From the NCBI GenBank assembly GCA_946902875.1, contig OX336340.1, positions 17,127,566-17,191,565 of the forward strand: 64,000 nucleotides of DNA, read 5' to 3'. The DNA comes from Nematopogon swammerdamellus (Eukaryota > Arthropoda > Insecta > Lepidoptera > Adelidae). The translations under genes were made by a program, and so were the position numbers. Below are positions 39,428 to 52,339 of the stretch, one piece after another (position 1 is the first letter of the stretch; each line of letters starts with the position of its first letter). Below the pieces are notes generated by a model. It searched no databases, had not been told where the DNA came from, and saw only the letters and a list, made by a program, of their open reading frames with translations.

Positions 39428-41761
39428 CCCGAGGTGGTCGCTTAATTTCAGCGACGTGTTTTGGAAGGAAGGAGCTGGCGTGAACGCCGTTCTCTTCGCA
39501 CTGAACGCACACACTTGTGTCTTCGATGCGTTGAACACGACCAAGTTGCTCCGGCCCCATTCGGCAATATACCGGAGGGTTTGCTCGAGTTCAGACACAA
39601 GTGCTAGCCTCTTCTCGTCCACAACGTTCCGTCCGGCTGAAGGGTGACTGGTGCAGGATCCGTGTGCCGTACTGTCGTCTGCATAACAATGTATGTTGCC
39701 AAGTGACAGCATATCATTGATATGCAGAAGAAACAGCGTGGGAGACAACACAGAACCCTGCGGTACACCGGCATTCACTGGCATGGCGTCCGACGAGCAG
39801 CCGTCCACAAGGACTTGAATGCTACGCCCATGTAGGAAGTCGGTGACCCAGTCACAAAGGCCAGAGGGGATTCCGTACGCCGGCAGCTTGCCCAGAAGCG
39901 CTTTATGCCAGACCCGGTCAAATGCCTTGGCAATATCGAGTCCAATTGCCAAGGATTCACCGTACCCTTCAAGCGCTTTCCCCCAAAGGTGAGTGACGTA
40001 CGCTAGGAGATCACCAGCTGATCGGTTTGGCCGGAAGCCGTATTGCCGATCGCTGATGAGATTATTTGTCTCTAGGTACGTCATGAGCTGCGTATTGATA
40101 ACGCGCTCCATCACCTTGCAGAGGAGGGAGGTGATTGCTATAGGTCGGTAGTTTGACGGGTCAGAGCGATCGCCCTTTTTTGGGACATGCTGAACGAAAG
40201 CTGATTTCCAAGCTGCCGGCACGCGGCCAGTTGTGTACGAGAGGCGAAAGAGGCGCGTCAGTACTGGAGCCAGCTCGGGAGCACACCTCTTCAACACCAA
40301 TGCAGGCACTCTGTCCGGCCCACTCGCTTTCCTGGGGTCTAGGGCAAGAAGCTCCTTCCGCACAGTTCTCTGTCGGAACTGTACTTCTGGCATGGAGTTC
40401 TCACACCTAGGTATGGATGGAGGAGAAGCTCCCCCATCATCCAGGTGGGAATTCCCCGCAAAAAGAGATACCAGGAGGTCGGCTTTATCTTTTGCGGAGT
40501 GAGCGAGTGATCCTCCAGTGCGCTGCAGAGGTGGAAGTGAGGAGCGGCAGAAATTCGACTCGACAGATTTGGCGAGAGACCAGAACTCACGGCTCCCAGT
40601 TGGGTGCCGGTTCAGCCTATCGCCAATTCTGCCGATATGCTCGAATTTAGCCCTGGCGATAGCCCTCTTGCAGGATCTGGAGAGGCGGTTGTAGTTCTTC
40701 TTCAATGCGGAGATATTTGGATCTCGTCTGGTACGAGCACGTGACCATGCTCGATATGCCGCAGCTTTAGCCGCGGCAGCATCGGCACACTCCCGGCTGT
40801 ACCAAGGTTGGCTCTTACCTCCGAGGCGAAGGGTGGCATTGGGAATAAACATTTCCATTCCACCCAAAATCACCTCGGCTACGGTATTGGCGCATTCCGA
40901 CGGATCGTCCGAATTGAAGCATAGCTCTCTCCAAGGGAAGGATGCAAAATGCTCTCGCATTCCATCCCAATCTGCCGACGCGTAGTGCCAGATTCGACGT
41001 GCTCCCTCAGTACGTGTCTGAGGGGGCGACGAAGGCACTGTAGATCCCACTAGGCAATGGTCGGAGGAGCCAAGAGGAGCGCTCACTGTTACCTTATACC
41101 CAGCAGGATTAGACGTCAGCAGAAGATCCAGCAAAGAGGGTGTATGACCGTCTATATCTGGTATTCTGGTAGGTTGATCTACCAGTTGAGACAGATCATA
41201 CGTCAGGGCAAAGTCGTAAGCGGCTCTCCCCGCGGAATCGGTTCTGTTGGAGCCAAGCCACACCTCGTGGTGGGCATTAAAGTCTCCAACGAGTACCATA
41301 TCCGCTGTAGGGAACCGCTCTTGGACTTCGTCTGCCGCTCTACTCAGGTACTCAAATAGGCGGGCTGTCTCCGCATCACCTGAGTGCGACCTGTAGACGC
41401 AGGCGTACACGCGCGATTCCGACCCCAGATCCACGTGGACCCAGAGTACTGAAAACGCGAGGTCTTCTTGACAGCGCAGGCGACGACAGCAAATATCCGC
41501 CCTAGCAAACAAGCATACCCCGGCACGGGAACGGAAGGCTTCTTCCAGGGTGTACCCGGGGTAGTGCAAGTACGACGTGTCGGCTGGGCGAGATATTTGC
41601 GTCTCCGTCAGGAATAACATAGCCGGCTTTCCTGTCTCCAAATGGTGGTGGACGGCATCCAAATTGGAGTGCAATCCCCGCACATTTGTTACGTCCACGC
41701 TAAAATGTGTGGGGTTGTGCACCGCTGAGCATAAGTTTTTCCTTTTATTTTGTGCTGCCAT
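39428..41761 (-). pseudogene. LINE ORF, N-terminal part: AP endonuclease and reverse transcriptase
   Basis: 778 codons on the minus strand from ATG at 41761 to the Polinton junction. Residues of about 15-235 form an apurinic/apyrimidinic-type endonuclease (FLTETQ, VLVGDFNAHHEVW, GSSDHCLV). A linker of about 200 residues follows. About 465-760 is the reverse transcriptase: YRPIAITSLLCKVMERV, LDIAKAFDRVWH, GVPQGSVLSPTLFLL and the catalytic CYADDS. These activities nick the target and copy the LINE RNA at the nick (target-primed reverse transcription). The frame is intact up to the insertion, and then runs three codons into the Polinton before a stop. No ORF1 with a nucleic-acid-binding domain is evident upstream. 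Confidence 0.9.
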
Positions 41762-42353
41762 TATTGAAGGGGGGGGGGGGGGGGGGGAGAAAGCATTGAA
41801 AGGCGGCTGCGACGATTTACGGGCAAAGCGTGGATCGTGGCTTCATCACTATCTGCTCAGGATAGTGGAGCGCCGACACGATAGACGGAAGGGCCCCCGG
41901 TCCCCCTCGGAAGTGGCCGCCGGGACCCCTACAACCGGTCACCAACCGGCACGACGGGCCACTCCGAGATTATGCGCCGGTTGACCAGGGCAGCCTCTCG
42001 CACTGGTTAGGTGCGATTGGGCCCCTATACTGCCCGGCGGGCGGCCAGCGGGCCAGCCGTTTCACCGGGTCTCCCTGGCCATCGTGTCGATGCACTACCC
42101 CTGGGCAGTGATTCGGCTTTAGAGCCACTGGCCCACTCCTCGTCACAGCCAGCCCCTCCTGCTACTGGGTCCCCGGGATGTACACCGGAACGCAGAGAAC
42201 TGTTATGGCGGTGTAATTGTTCCCGGGGTGTGGTGGCGAACCCAGGCGATCCGAAGATCTCCCACACGCTTTTGCTGTTCATTTAGCACCACCCAGGAGG
42301 CACGTGTGACTTAAGGACCTTAAGGTGTCACGGACGCGAACAGCGATACCCCC
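41762..42353 (-). other. LINE leader region, GC-rich, with poly-C tract
   Basis: Lies upstream of the LINE ORF in its own orientation. A run of about 20 C (G on +) at 41768-41787 directly precedes the ORF. An 85-codon frame at 42025-42282 (-) beginning MNSKSVWEIFGSPG might be a short first ORF, but it has no nucleic-acid-binding motif. Its status is open. Confidence 0.5.
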
Positions 42354-42356
42354 CAA

Positions 42357-42715
42357 ATCCTTAGGGATGTTTCTCTAAGTGTGTTTTATCGCCTATTTCA
42401 TTCCACCTCCGTACTAAGCGCAGTGGATGCACCTCTATACAATTGACCTACCACGGATTCTGCATTCCCGCCTAACTGGTTCTATTGGTCATTTATTCAC
42501 AGAACTGGGATAATGTGGAACGCAGTCCCTGCCCCTGCCCATCTCTTTCCTTCCAAGTACAGCCTGGGGTCTTTCAAAAGGGTTGTGAAAAGACTCCTGT
42601 TAGGCCGGCATGGCATTCGCAATCTCCGTGCATTACAAAATGTTCATGGGTATCTTAAGACACCTACTTGGTAGGTGTAACGAAGCGACATGTTGCGCTT
42701 TCCATATAAAAACAT
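42357..42715 (+). mobile_element. Older LINE copy, right piece
   Basis: Continues the + strand copy whose left piece ends at 23558. TTAGGGATG...AAGTGTGTTTTATCGCC parallels the complement of 23930-23970, and the alignment runs on to the 3' end (TATTCACAGAACTGGG, AGCCTGGGGTC, CATGTTGCGCTTTCC) with an internal deletion of about 60 bp near 42398. It carries more substitutions than the younger LINE. Confidence 0.7.
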
Positions 42716-43957
42716 CAGTATGATAAACTGTCCTGTTATGTAAATACGCTCGGAAATTTAAACAAAAAAAATGTCTAACGAAAACCTAACGTTGGTATTA
42801 ACGTAGGTAAATTACGTTCCCGAAAAATAGAAAACCCAGTAATAAAACCATTAAACATTGTAATCTCTACACAAATTAGATTTAAGTGAAACGTCGACGA
42901 TGATAAAAATCCTTTTAATTGCGAAGTCACCGATCGTGACAAACGACAGCCAGGGGCGAATTTATTTTCCAAATTGCAAGTCGTAATTCATATCCTGTGT
43001 TCCCGAAGAGTTTGAAAATATAGAACTGTATTGTAGTATTTGTAATCGCTTTTCACCTGCTCGACGAGGAGGTGACGCCCATTCTATAATTTTGAATTTT
43101 TGGAATGTTTCAATAATCGCACGGAAGGGACGGAAAGGGTAATCGAACGAAAAACGGTGTTTGCAGTTTCGTGGCATGCTAACCATTTGCGAATCGAACG
43201 ACGACTCTCTCAGTCACTATAGCTCGCTCCTGTGTTGGTGGAAAAGGACAAAAGTTCGAGAAATCAGGAACTATCGCACCATCTTCAGGGTTTCGTAGAT
43301 AAAACCAGAAACTCTTATGAATGCGGCGAAACCGTCTCGACCGTCCGGCATTCCATCTGACTGTTCTGTCTGTTCGTCGTAGCCTCCTAAGGCCTAATAT
43401 TTACATAAAAAATCTACACTATAAAAAATATAGTATGCACTATAAACCATTCCAGACAAGAGAGTAATGGTAATGGTGTCAATTCGCAGCGAGAGAAGCA
43501 GCCAGCATTGCTGCTTCTTGCGGTTGCGGCAGAACTACTGCGGCAGAAAAAAAAACTATAAACTATGTACATTTATATATAAAATTATTAAAGTAGAATT
43601 TTAAAAGTAATGTTCTCATTACATTGTAAACAATTTCACATATTGTTTGGCCCCATTTACACTAAAAACTCGCTTCAGTCTACGACGAGATCAGATAATA
43701 ACTTACGATAGACTCAAATAAAACTCGTAGCGAGTTTCCGAGTTCCGCAATCTCGCTAGGGGGGTTCGCACACGAGTTTTATCAAGTTACCTGCTATCCA
43801 GTGAAACTCGCTATAAAGTCAGACGAGTTTGACTTCCCAGTAAGATCTAGAGAAGTCTTTGCTTATAACCACAGAACAGCGATCGGTGGCCATCTTCCAC
43901 AATCCGGCCGCCCATAATAAAGCGCGATCCAGTTGTTCCTTGATCTCTTATGTAACA
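42716..43957. other. No gene recognised
   Basis: AT-rich. A GCGAGTTT / ACTCGC-type repeat cluster at 43665-43830 gives short complementary segments. No coding sequence supported. Confidence 0.4.
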
Positions 43958-44025
43958 AACATATAGCACTGACATGACACCTAGTTCACCAAGGTGTTAT
44001 GGGCTGACATCACGGCGATGGAGCC
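43958..44025 (+). mobile_element. SINE-A fragment
   Basis: ATAGCACTGACATGACACCTAG...GTGTTATGGGCTGACATCACGG only; both ends lost. Confidence 0.5.
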
Positions 44026-45094
44026 AGGTAAGTTAAGTGGTTTATGCTGGCTAAGGAAAATAAATTTGTAATTTTTTTTTAATCTAGGCTGATTATTAAG
44101 CAAAGGTTTTACATGTGTTGTATGGTATGTAACTGATGTTTCGATGGTTAGAAAAAGCTAATGTTTACATAATCTATATGTACATGTAATAAAATCGTTA
44201 AAAATCTGTACATTGAATATATTCGAAGAAAACCAATCAGTGCGACTTAAAACGAATAATTGAACATGTAGAACAGTTTTTTAAATTTATGTCTGTGTGT
44301 TTGTCTGCCTGTGCGCGCATCAACCGCTGAACGGATTTCGACGAAACTTTGTATGGCGAGTTTCACTTCTAAGTTCTTCTTTTGAAATACGAATTTCATG
44401 CGAGCGAAGCCGCGGGCAAAAGCTATACGTAAATTAATATTGTCAGTGCAGAACCAGTTTATCTGATTTCTTTTTATTAAGATTTTAGTATCACAAATTG
44501 TCTCTGAAAGAACATTATTTGTTATGTTCGATTATCCACACGGACGAAGTCGCGGGTAACAGCTAGTCGTGGAATAAACTTTGAAGTGTCCATTGTTTGT
44601 GTTGATAACTTATCAAACATGGCTTTTAAGAAAATCTATTTCGTTTGCATTATTTCATATATTTTTAGATCTGAACTTTACTGCAGACAAACAATAAATA
44701 AAATCTCTAAACCTTATAAATACCAAAGATTGTAGATTAATTATACCGCACTTCTAATTAACCTACTTTCTTCCCTACAAAGTTTGGCGGTACGAGAGGG
44801 AAGGCAATGAGACGAAATTTCAAAGTTAATCCCGGCTTATTCGTATGTATCGATAGATTTTGCTGGCAGCTCCGCTCGCAGCATTGTGGATTTTGGGCGG
44901 AGGTTTTTGAACTAGTCTCAAGTTGGAGTTAAATCCGGCATCCACATTGTCCAAGTTAGATAGACTTTTTGTATCATCTCGCTTCAATTGTACAATTAAA
45001 GTATGATGAAACTGAAAGGGACCAATGTGAGAGTCGGCTTTAGATATAATATGCTAACAGTACTAAATGCTATATTTCCTTTATACATCAGTTT
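44026..45094. other. Repeat debris with CGAAGCCGCGGGC motifs; no gene
   Basis: 44280-44425 has the arrangement GTGTCTGCCTG...ACGGATTTCGACGAAACTTTG...GCGAGCGAAGCCGCGGGC, which recurs at 46935-47401. A second motif copy is at 44546-44566. These look like tails of an old dispersed element. Confidence 0.45.
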
Positions 45095-45332
45095 TAGGTT
45101 TCCGTACCCTGTACGGATGCCTATTACTAAGCCTACAACGTCTGTCTGTCCGTCCCGCCGATGTCTTTGGAACCGTAATAGCTAGGCGGTTGAAATTTTT
45201 ACAGAACATATGTCTATTTTGGCAGAGATATAAAAAAATAATAAAACATCTTAAAAGTGAAAAATTAAGGGTGACTGTTTTTGTGGTGCGGAAACCACGG
45301 TGCGCGAGTTCGACTCGCACTTGGCCGGTTTT
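45095..45332 (-). repeat. Dispersed repeat, copy 2 (minus strand)
   Basis: Inverse of 12831-13112: TTTCCGTACCCTGTACGG... to CGCGAGTTCGACTCGCACTTGG (cut). Confidence 0.5.
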
Positions 45333-45466
45333 TATACATCAGATATGCCAGCGTACGCCTATTTATGTGGTTTGGTCGTGTTTATTCCGGCCTTCGTCAA
45401 AGGTTTTTTGTTCGCTCCCAGCTCCTTCAAATGTCACTTTCGATTAGTGAAAACTCTATGTTTGTC

Positions 45467-45818
45467 AGCCTCGGTAGCTCAGTGGTGCGATTAGCCAACG
45501 CTGCTAGAAATTGAAAATTGGTGACCGTTCAACAGTTGTTGGTTGACCGTGGTTCGGATTCCATATGAAACTGTAGGTCCCTTCCCTTCTTACCTTACTT
45601 GGTGGTTGGGTTTAACCCGCCCTGGTCATTACCATACCACCGCACTGAAAGAAAGGTCGGCCGAAGTGTGTAAATAGTTCGTGTTTTCCGTCCAGGTCAT
45701 TGTAGCCGGCACGACCAAAGGGAAGAACTGATATGTCACCTAGTTCACCAAGGTGTTATTGGATGACATCGCGGATGTTGTAGGTGATGTAATCAAATGT
45801 TTCAGTTTCCATATTTAA
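45467..45818 (+). mobile_element. SINE-A, near full length
   Basis: CAGCCTCGGTAGCTCAGTGG is an almost perfect tRNA-like A-box head, and GGTTCGGATTCC the B box. The body is complete to GTTTCAGTTTCCAT and the tail is A/T-rich. One of the best copies for deriving the parental tRNA. Confidence 0.75.
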
Positions 45819-46934
45819 AAAATTAACTCAGTTCAGCCGTTTCCGAATTTATTTCTTATACATACAGACAGAAGACGATGCCTGTACGTACAATAGCAGA
45901 GAAGAGAAGAAAATAAGACATAACCATCCCGAGACATTTCAGATTTCGATAGTGAAAAAATTTTGTTACCGACAAACAATCACTGCCCTTTATAACAGTA
46001 GAGATGTGTACCTACGAGCGGCGTCTATCAGCTGAACTAATCGACACGAGCGGAGCGGGCGTGTCGTCGTCGAGGAAGATAAATATGCTGTCACGTCGTC
46101 GACGACGGTAGCGGTGGCTAAGCTCGATCGTCTCATCTCGGTGGTGCGATTTTCTGCTTTATACGAAACAATTTTGTCTGTTTGGAAAATTTCCAGCAAA
46201 CAGCACAGCGTGTGTAGATAAATGATGGCAGAATTTTCTACGCAAATTATTATTTAGCTTTAAACAATTAACAATTTATCATTTTTATAGCTACTATTAA
46301 AATCAACATTTAATGCCTAATTCTATATGTAAGGGGAATTAATATGTTTAATGCTCGCAGCCATATTAAATGGCTCAAGACAGACTGGCAGACATGGCCG
46401 ATACCGTCTGGATATTTCAATTTGTAAAGATGTGAATAACAAGTGAATAACATTGTTCACTTATAACAAAACTAATTTTTGCTAAGAGTATCATCAAAGC
46501 GACAGAAGTTTCGATTATAATGTCTCAATATTGGATAGCTATGTAAACCCATGAACTTCAATCACGGATGTTGCAGCGACTACACTTGAAAGTGGATTGG
46601 TGGCAATACATACTAGAGAGCAAATAACCAATAAATTATAGAAATAACATCGCGAGAGAAAGCGGAAGATTCTTCGTCGCTGAGCTCCTTGATTTATTTC
46701 CTGCGATTTTCTCAATCTTCGGGAGAGAACCATTTTGCCTTTTAGGGTAGCGCCGGTCGGCAGTGAAAAAAACGAAACCCTATTACTTTCTGTCTCTTCC
46801 TTCATTTGTCTGTCTGTCCCAAAGCTCTAGCTTTGATAATAAGACTTGTTAAATTACTAGACGAAACAATAAACTCTCTATTACACATTTCTTTATTTTC
46901 TATTTAATCTGAACTACAACACAATTAATCTCAT
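45819..46934. other. No gene recognised
   Basis: Short GC-richer patch at 46040-46130 (CGTCGTCG repeats). No supported exon. Confidence 0.4.
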
Positions 46935-47402
46935 CTCACTAATATCGTAAATGTGAAAGTATGTTTGTTTGTTTGTTTGTTCCTCTTTCACGCCTGAACG
47001 GCTGGACGGATTTTGACGACACTTCGTATAGGGGTAGTGTATATCCCGGAGTAACATAATTTTGAAAAAAAAGTGGTCAAGTTTGAGTCGAGCTCGCGTA
47101 AGGAGGGTTCCGTACCATCGCGTTTTCTGTGAGAACTAGAAGCATTGGGATTTTCGTTTACGTTTTCCTGTAAATTAAGTGTAATCCCATGGTAACATAA
47201 TTTTTTTTAAAGTGGTCACTTTCGAGTCGAACTCGCGTAAAGAGGGTTCCGTACCATCCCGTTTTCTGTGAGAACTAGAAGGCTTAGGATTTTCGTTTAG
47301 GTTTTCCTGTAAATTAATTGTCTATTACATGGTAACATAATTAAAACATTCTTCCTATGAAATACGAATTTCACGCGAGCGAAGCCGCGGGCAAAAGCTA
47401 GT
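46935..47402. repeat. Dispersed repeat with internal tandem duplication
   Basis: GTCAAGTTTGAGTCGAGCTC...AGGTTTTCCTGTAAATTAA-type unit at 47083-47190 is repeated at 47212-47320 with few changes. The region ends with GCGAGCGAAGCCGCGGGC at 47378-47395, the motif common to many loci here. Confidence 0.55.
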
Positions 47403-48544
47403 TTATAATAAATGAAATTCGTAATTAAATAACTGAATTTGTTCAAATATGAACGACCGATCTGCATGCGGTGTGCCGCAAGGTTCCTTTTCGGTCCCAA
47501 TATGTTCACCCTTTTTATAAAAAAAATACTTCTTTATGTTCGTAGAAAGTGCTTCATGTTCTCGACTTGTTGGCTTAGTTCGATGCCTATTCAGGTTATT
47601 CTTTTGAAATATCGTGGAAATTATTCTAGCCGGATATTGAAACGACCCGTCTTTGTCGCCCGCCAGGGGGTGCCGACGAGCGACGGTGGGATACTTGAGT
47701 GAGACCTATTTTATTTATTCAATTGGTCGACGGGCAGGGCGATTGAATAAGACTCAAGAAAATAATACTTAGAGCAAATATATTAGAAAAACAATAACCT
47801 AAGCTAATCCCTAAAATAGTTTTAGGGTGTCAAATAATCATTTCATCATTGCTTTGAATAAATGCAAATATTAAACAAACATAGTCAATGTACATCATGA
47901 TTACATTTTCTTGAATAAAATATGTTTCCATTTTTTTTTCTTGTTGGAAAACTAACTTGTATTATTTTCGAATCAGTTTCAAAAAGTAGGGAAGTAGTCA
48001 AATGCAAAATATGAAATTTTATTTCGTTTTAATAAATTTATCTTGGAAATGTATTGTTTAATGCTTCAAGCAAGACACGTAGGTTTAAAATACCTTAATA
48101 TTATTTATTTTATATATTTAAGTTTATTGTTATTGAGATTTTCCTCTTTTTAAGGAAAAGCAATCTAAAATCTAATGTATACCACTTAACGTATCACCGT
48201 TCCAAAAATAAAAATTCCCGAACTTCGTTAACCTATTCCAACCCTCCCACAATAAAATAGCACGGCGAGTGAAAAGGTGAAAAACGCGTCCGAACCTTGT
48301 CCGTCGGCTGTGCGGATAAACACGTAACGCTAACTCAGTCGCAAACAAAATAACGCCAACAAAAATAGACTGCTTTTAGACTATCTTGTCCCATCGTCGG
48401 TCACAAAGCCTTGCTACGCAGAAAAGGTACGACGTTCCCTAGTATGCGAAAGAGTGCGGGTTTGATACCCGTGCGGAGTGCATTTGATGATGATTGCAGG
48501 TATTTATTTTCAGAACCCGAGTATGTCAAATTTTTCACTTCCAT
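47403..48544. other. No gene recognised
   Basis: AT-rich. 48435-48475 has a GCGGGTTTGATACCCG block like a tRNA B box, probably another SINE head. Confidence 0.35.
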
Positions 48545-48612
48545 GTAAACTGTATGCCCGGATGTTATACTTGATGTAACCAAGCGTGCCAGGTTCCATA
48601 AAAAAAAATGCC
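48545..48612 (+). mobile_element. SINE-A 3' tail fragment
   Basis: CCGGATGTTATACTTGATGTAACC...CAGGTTCCATAAAAAAAAA; diverged tail of the SINE-A family. Confidence 0.45.
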
Positions 48613-48811
48613 CTACACTTACAGCACGTTCGGATGGCACCACCGTAGGTAGGTACTAAATGTAGGTCGATCGAAATGGCTACGAAATTTTTTCGTGTTT
48701 TCTGCATCTGCTCAGTTCAGAGTAGCTGGCACGTTCAAATCAAAGCACTGGCACAGCACATATAATATGTACATAATACTAATGTAGCTTCGACAAGAAG
48801 AAGATGCCAGT

Positions 48812-49193
48812 ACCACGGTTGGTTATATCACTTACACATCTGTGATGTCAACCCAAAACATCTTGGTGAACTAGGTGCCATGTCAGTGCTTCCCTTCGGT
48901 CGTGCCGGCTACACTGAGCTAGACGGAAAACACGAACTATTTACATAGCCGTTTCGACTGCCTTTTCATTCAGTGCGGTGATACCAACCCGGGTGGGTTA
49001 AAGCCTACCCCCTAGTAAGGTAAGAAAGGATTCCACGTAAAACTGTAGATCCCTCTACAGTTTTACGTGAAATCCTAACCACGGTCAGCCTCCAACGGTT
49101 GAGCGGTCACCCATCCAAGCTGACCGCACCCAGGTGTGCTTATGATCACGATCGACAGTCGGCCGACCTTACCACTTAACTACCGAGGCTGAC
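48812..49193 (-). mobile_element. SINE-A, near full length with internal inverted segment (minus strand)
   Basis: Body from CACGGTTGGTTATATCACTTAC to the head complement ACTTAACTACCGAGGCTGAC. At 49031-49077 an internal inverted pair (GGATTCCACGTAAAACTGTAG against its complement) forms a near-perfect foldback of about 20 bp, not seen in other copies. Confidence 0.65.
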
Positions 49194-51506
49194 GTGTAGT
49201 ACAATTTTACGTTCATTAAAAAAAAACGAGAAGAACCATGTCAGGTTCCACATTGCAATGCAGTAACACGATAGTGTTGAAGCAGTTGAATCGCACAATC
49301 TCTGCTGGATAGAAGGCCGAAGTCCGCGAACGAACATAGAATGAATTCACTCACATTACGGCGATGTGTCAGGGCGATATGACTAGGGCGACAATAGTTA
49401 TGTCCACGTTGACATTCCATCTATCGATAAACAGTAATTTGACGACTTTATCGAAAAAAATAAAATACATCTCAATACCTCCTAGGTATATAGGTTACTC
49501 GTTCAAAGTTTTTGAGTACAAACTTTAATACGAAATAAACGAATAACTTAATTTTATATTTTTAAAATCTGCAAATTAATATTACGTGATATGAAAAAGT
49601 AAATTAGTTAACAAATTAATATCTATGTACCTATTGTATCAATGTTAATTAGTATTGCGGTGTCGACCTCAATATAATAATAAACCAATTAATACAATCC
49701 ACAGAGTATAATTTAGTAGCGAAACCTGGTGCTGCAAATTCAACGTACAAATGGTCAGACTGAAACAAAATTTTAATAATTAAAAAAAATATAATAGGCA
49801 ATACAATACGAACATAGGAGCAAATAAAATAGATCTAGTAGGTAGATCGATATAGTATCTATACAACCTATAGCACTGTATATGCTTCCAGAAATCTCTG
49901 GGCGCTTACGATAATATTGTTGCTTTAATGAAAACAACATGGAAAGAAGTTCGAACAATTTCAGAATACCAGATGTCAAATTCATATCGACTCTACTTGG
50001 CATCCCTACGCCTCAGAACATTCTCGTCTTGTCCACCGAAAAAAAAATGGCCGTTTCTGATTGCGCGCCGCTCACCAATAATTTACTCGCGAACGGTTGA
50101 TATTCCAGGCCCAGTCCCCAGGATAATAGGCCCATTGTCCTGAGGTGCCGTGACTGAGGACACATCGGCGAAGGCATCAGTGACACCGACGGCCGTCTTT
50201 GTGCTTTTGACAAGTGCTGTGTCGCTATGGCGTTTTGTGAAGGATGTTTTGCGGGAAGATACCGCTAATGATAGCATTAATCTTTCGAGATTTTAGTAGT
50301 TTTTGTTGGCAGTAGCGCCGCGTTGCTATTATTTTTGTTGCGTCTGAACTTTTTGTATTTTTTGTATTAAAAACGCACAGTAAAAACGTACAAAATGGCG
50401 GTATTTTTTTTCAAATCGCAACTGAAATTTACAGTCTGGAAGAAATATGGGTTCTGATTAAACCGAATTGTTTATTTTTGTTACGTCTGAATTGAAATCG
50501 AAATTTTAATAATTACAAGCTGTGCCCGCGGCTCCGCCCGCTCTCATATTTCACTTCACTGCTAACCTCATAAGCCATTTAGCGTGATTGTAAGTAGCCT
50601 ATAGTTGATGGGAAGAATCAAGCTATGCGTAGAATTTTGTTTTATTAAAATCGGTTCAGTGGTTCTCGAGTTATAAGCGGACAGACAGACAGACAGAAAG
50701 CAGACATTGGATTTTATTATAGGTAAGGAAGGATAAGGAAGGATAAGGAAGGATAAGGAAGGATTTAGATTAGATGAATGTGTTACACGAGCCAAGGCGT
50801 GGAAAATGTTTTACTTCTCGTGTAAGAATAATAAAAACAGACATTCAGAATGCTTTTTTATAATATCTTTTGTTGCATACTATTCTCGTCTTAAAACTTA
50901 TGCAAAAATTGGAAATTGCGAAGCTTAAATAACAGATTTTCTAATCCTTATACTTACCTCAATTAGTTTTCTTTGTTATTTTGTCTGTATTTTCAAAAAT
51001 AAATAAAATAAAAAAGGGTGAGTTTGAAGCAGCAAAGCCAATTCTGCGATATCGAGAGCTCGAAATTGAAGCATAAACGCCCATTTAAGTAACAATTGTT
51101 GTTGCCTAAAAGCTTTCGGTTAATGGAATTTTATTTTTCACAGGGTCTTGTTAGAAAAATGCTAATGTCAACGATTAGGGTACAAATAAGCGCGCTATTT
51201 GTTTTCCGGTAATGTAGGTCATTTATTTACAGATCCGGTACACAATGGGCTCATTCCTCAAGGTCACCGCAATTACAAACACAGATCCTATAAAAGGGGC
51301 GTGTCATGCTAGGCACAACACAAATTGGTTGAATTTATTTTTACAATTACAAAATACTTTGCCATTGAGGCCAGATTCTTATTGATGAGGCCTGTCTCTA
51401 ATAGAACAAAAAACTCTGACTGTCTCTAAGGAATTTAAACACTGACTGACTAACGAGAACGCAAAGCCTAAGCCGGTGGGTTTAGGTCTAGAAGCATGAA
51501 ATTTTG
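49194..51506. other. No gene recognised
   Basis: AT-rich. GGATAAGGAA is repeated four times at 50723-50763. One CCCGCGGCTCCGCCCGC motif at 50525-50541. 50060-50280 is somewhat GC-richer and has a 64-codon minus-strand frame, but no splice context or recognisable similarity. Confidence 0.35.
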
Positions 51507-51665
51507 CATAGAGTTTTTTTTTTTTTTTTTTTTTTTTATGGAAACTGACACGGTTGGCTACATCACCTACAACATCCGTGATGTCAGCCCATAACACCGG
51601 GTGAACTAGGTGCTATGTCAGTGCTTCCCTTCATTTCGCGCCGGCTACACTGAACTGGACGGAAT
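51507..51665 (-). mobile_element. SINE-A 3' half (minus strand)
   Basis: T-run 51514-51537, then ATGGAAACTGACACGG... to CTACACTGAACTGGACGG. 5'-truncated. Confidence 0.7.
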
Positions 51666-51787
51666 AGAGTTTCTTTTAAGTTCTTATAGTTGAGCACTGT
51701 GAACGCATTTTTGATAATTCATCCCCTAAGCCGGTAAAATAAGGGGCGAAAGCTGAGGGCGAAAGTTTGTATGGGTAGTGCGTTTTG

Positions 51788-51825
51788 CAGTTTTGTTGTG
51801 TACCGAAAGGTACACAACAAAACTG
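51788..51825. repeat. Perfect 17-bp hairpin with GAAA loop
   Basis: 51788-51804 is the exact reverse complement of 51809-51825, around a GAAA tetraloop. Confidence 0.8.
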
Positions 51826-52339
51826 ATTCTGAAATGCAGTTTTTTGTCAGAAGTGACAGTTGAGAACAGATATGAATAGAAATTGGTGTTTATGCTTCTG
51901 TTTATAAATAAAATAATCAGCGTTTTTTATTTTTTTGGAAATTCATCTCCTAAGAGGGAGGGAGAAAGAGAGAGATGCCGCGAGCTAGTAAATGATGTTA
52001 GTAAAACAATAAAATTGTACACATTCTTCGTTGGTGATATACATTTTTTTACTTGTATTCTTCAGGGTTAGTTTTTTGTAAATATGTAGTGATTTGGCAG
52101 ATATGAGACACGCCATTTTTAGAGGTCAGTAACCTTTTACTCTGAACTGAGCAATTATTGAAATATTAATACAATTCTATTGTTTCACAAACACGTTCAT
52201 TTAATGTACACATAGAGTTCGTTATCCGCAAATCGATCTAGGCTCATAGCAGTAACGGACCAGCTAAAGACACGACACTATTACGCTATTCCTATGATAA
52301 TGCAAAGATTTAGTCAAGTACTTTATGGATTTTGTCACG

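Larger units (their letters stand above)
23559..42353 (-). mobile_element. Near full-length LINE (CR1/jockey-like), split by the Polinton
   Basis: A minus-strand non-LTR retrotransposon of about 3.63 kb once the Polinton and one 6-bp target copy are subtracted. In its own orientation it has a GC-rich leader (about 42353 to 41762, including a long C-run at 41768-41787), one large ORF with apurinic endonuclease then reverse transcriptase, a short 3' UTR with an ACACCTAC/GTAGGTGT hairpin, and a poly-A tail seen as a T-run at 23559-23584. It lies inside an older inverted copy of the same family. CAACTCC before it and CAAATCC after it may be a 7-bp target duplication with one mismatch. The clade is inferred from ORF layout only. 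Confidence 0.8.

Noticed and set aside
41577..42286. ORFs on the + strand opposite the LINE leader
   Set aside because: Shadows of GC-rich LINE sequence read in the wrong direction.
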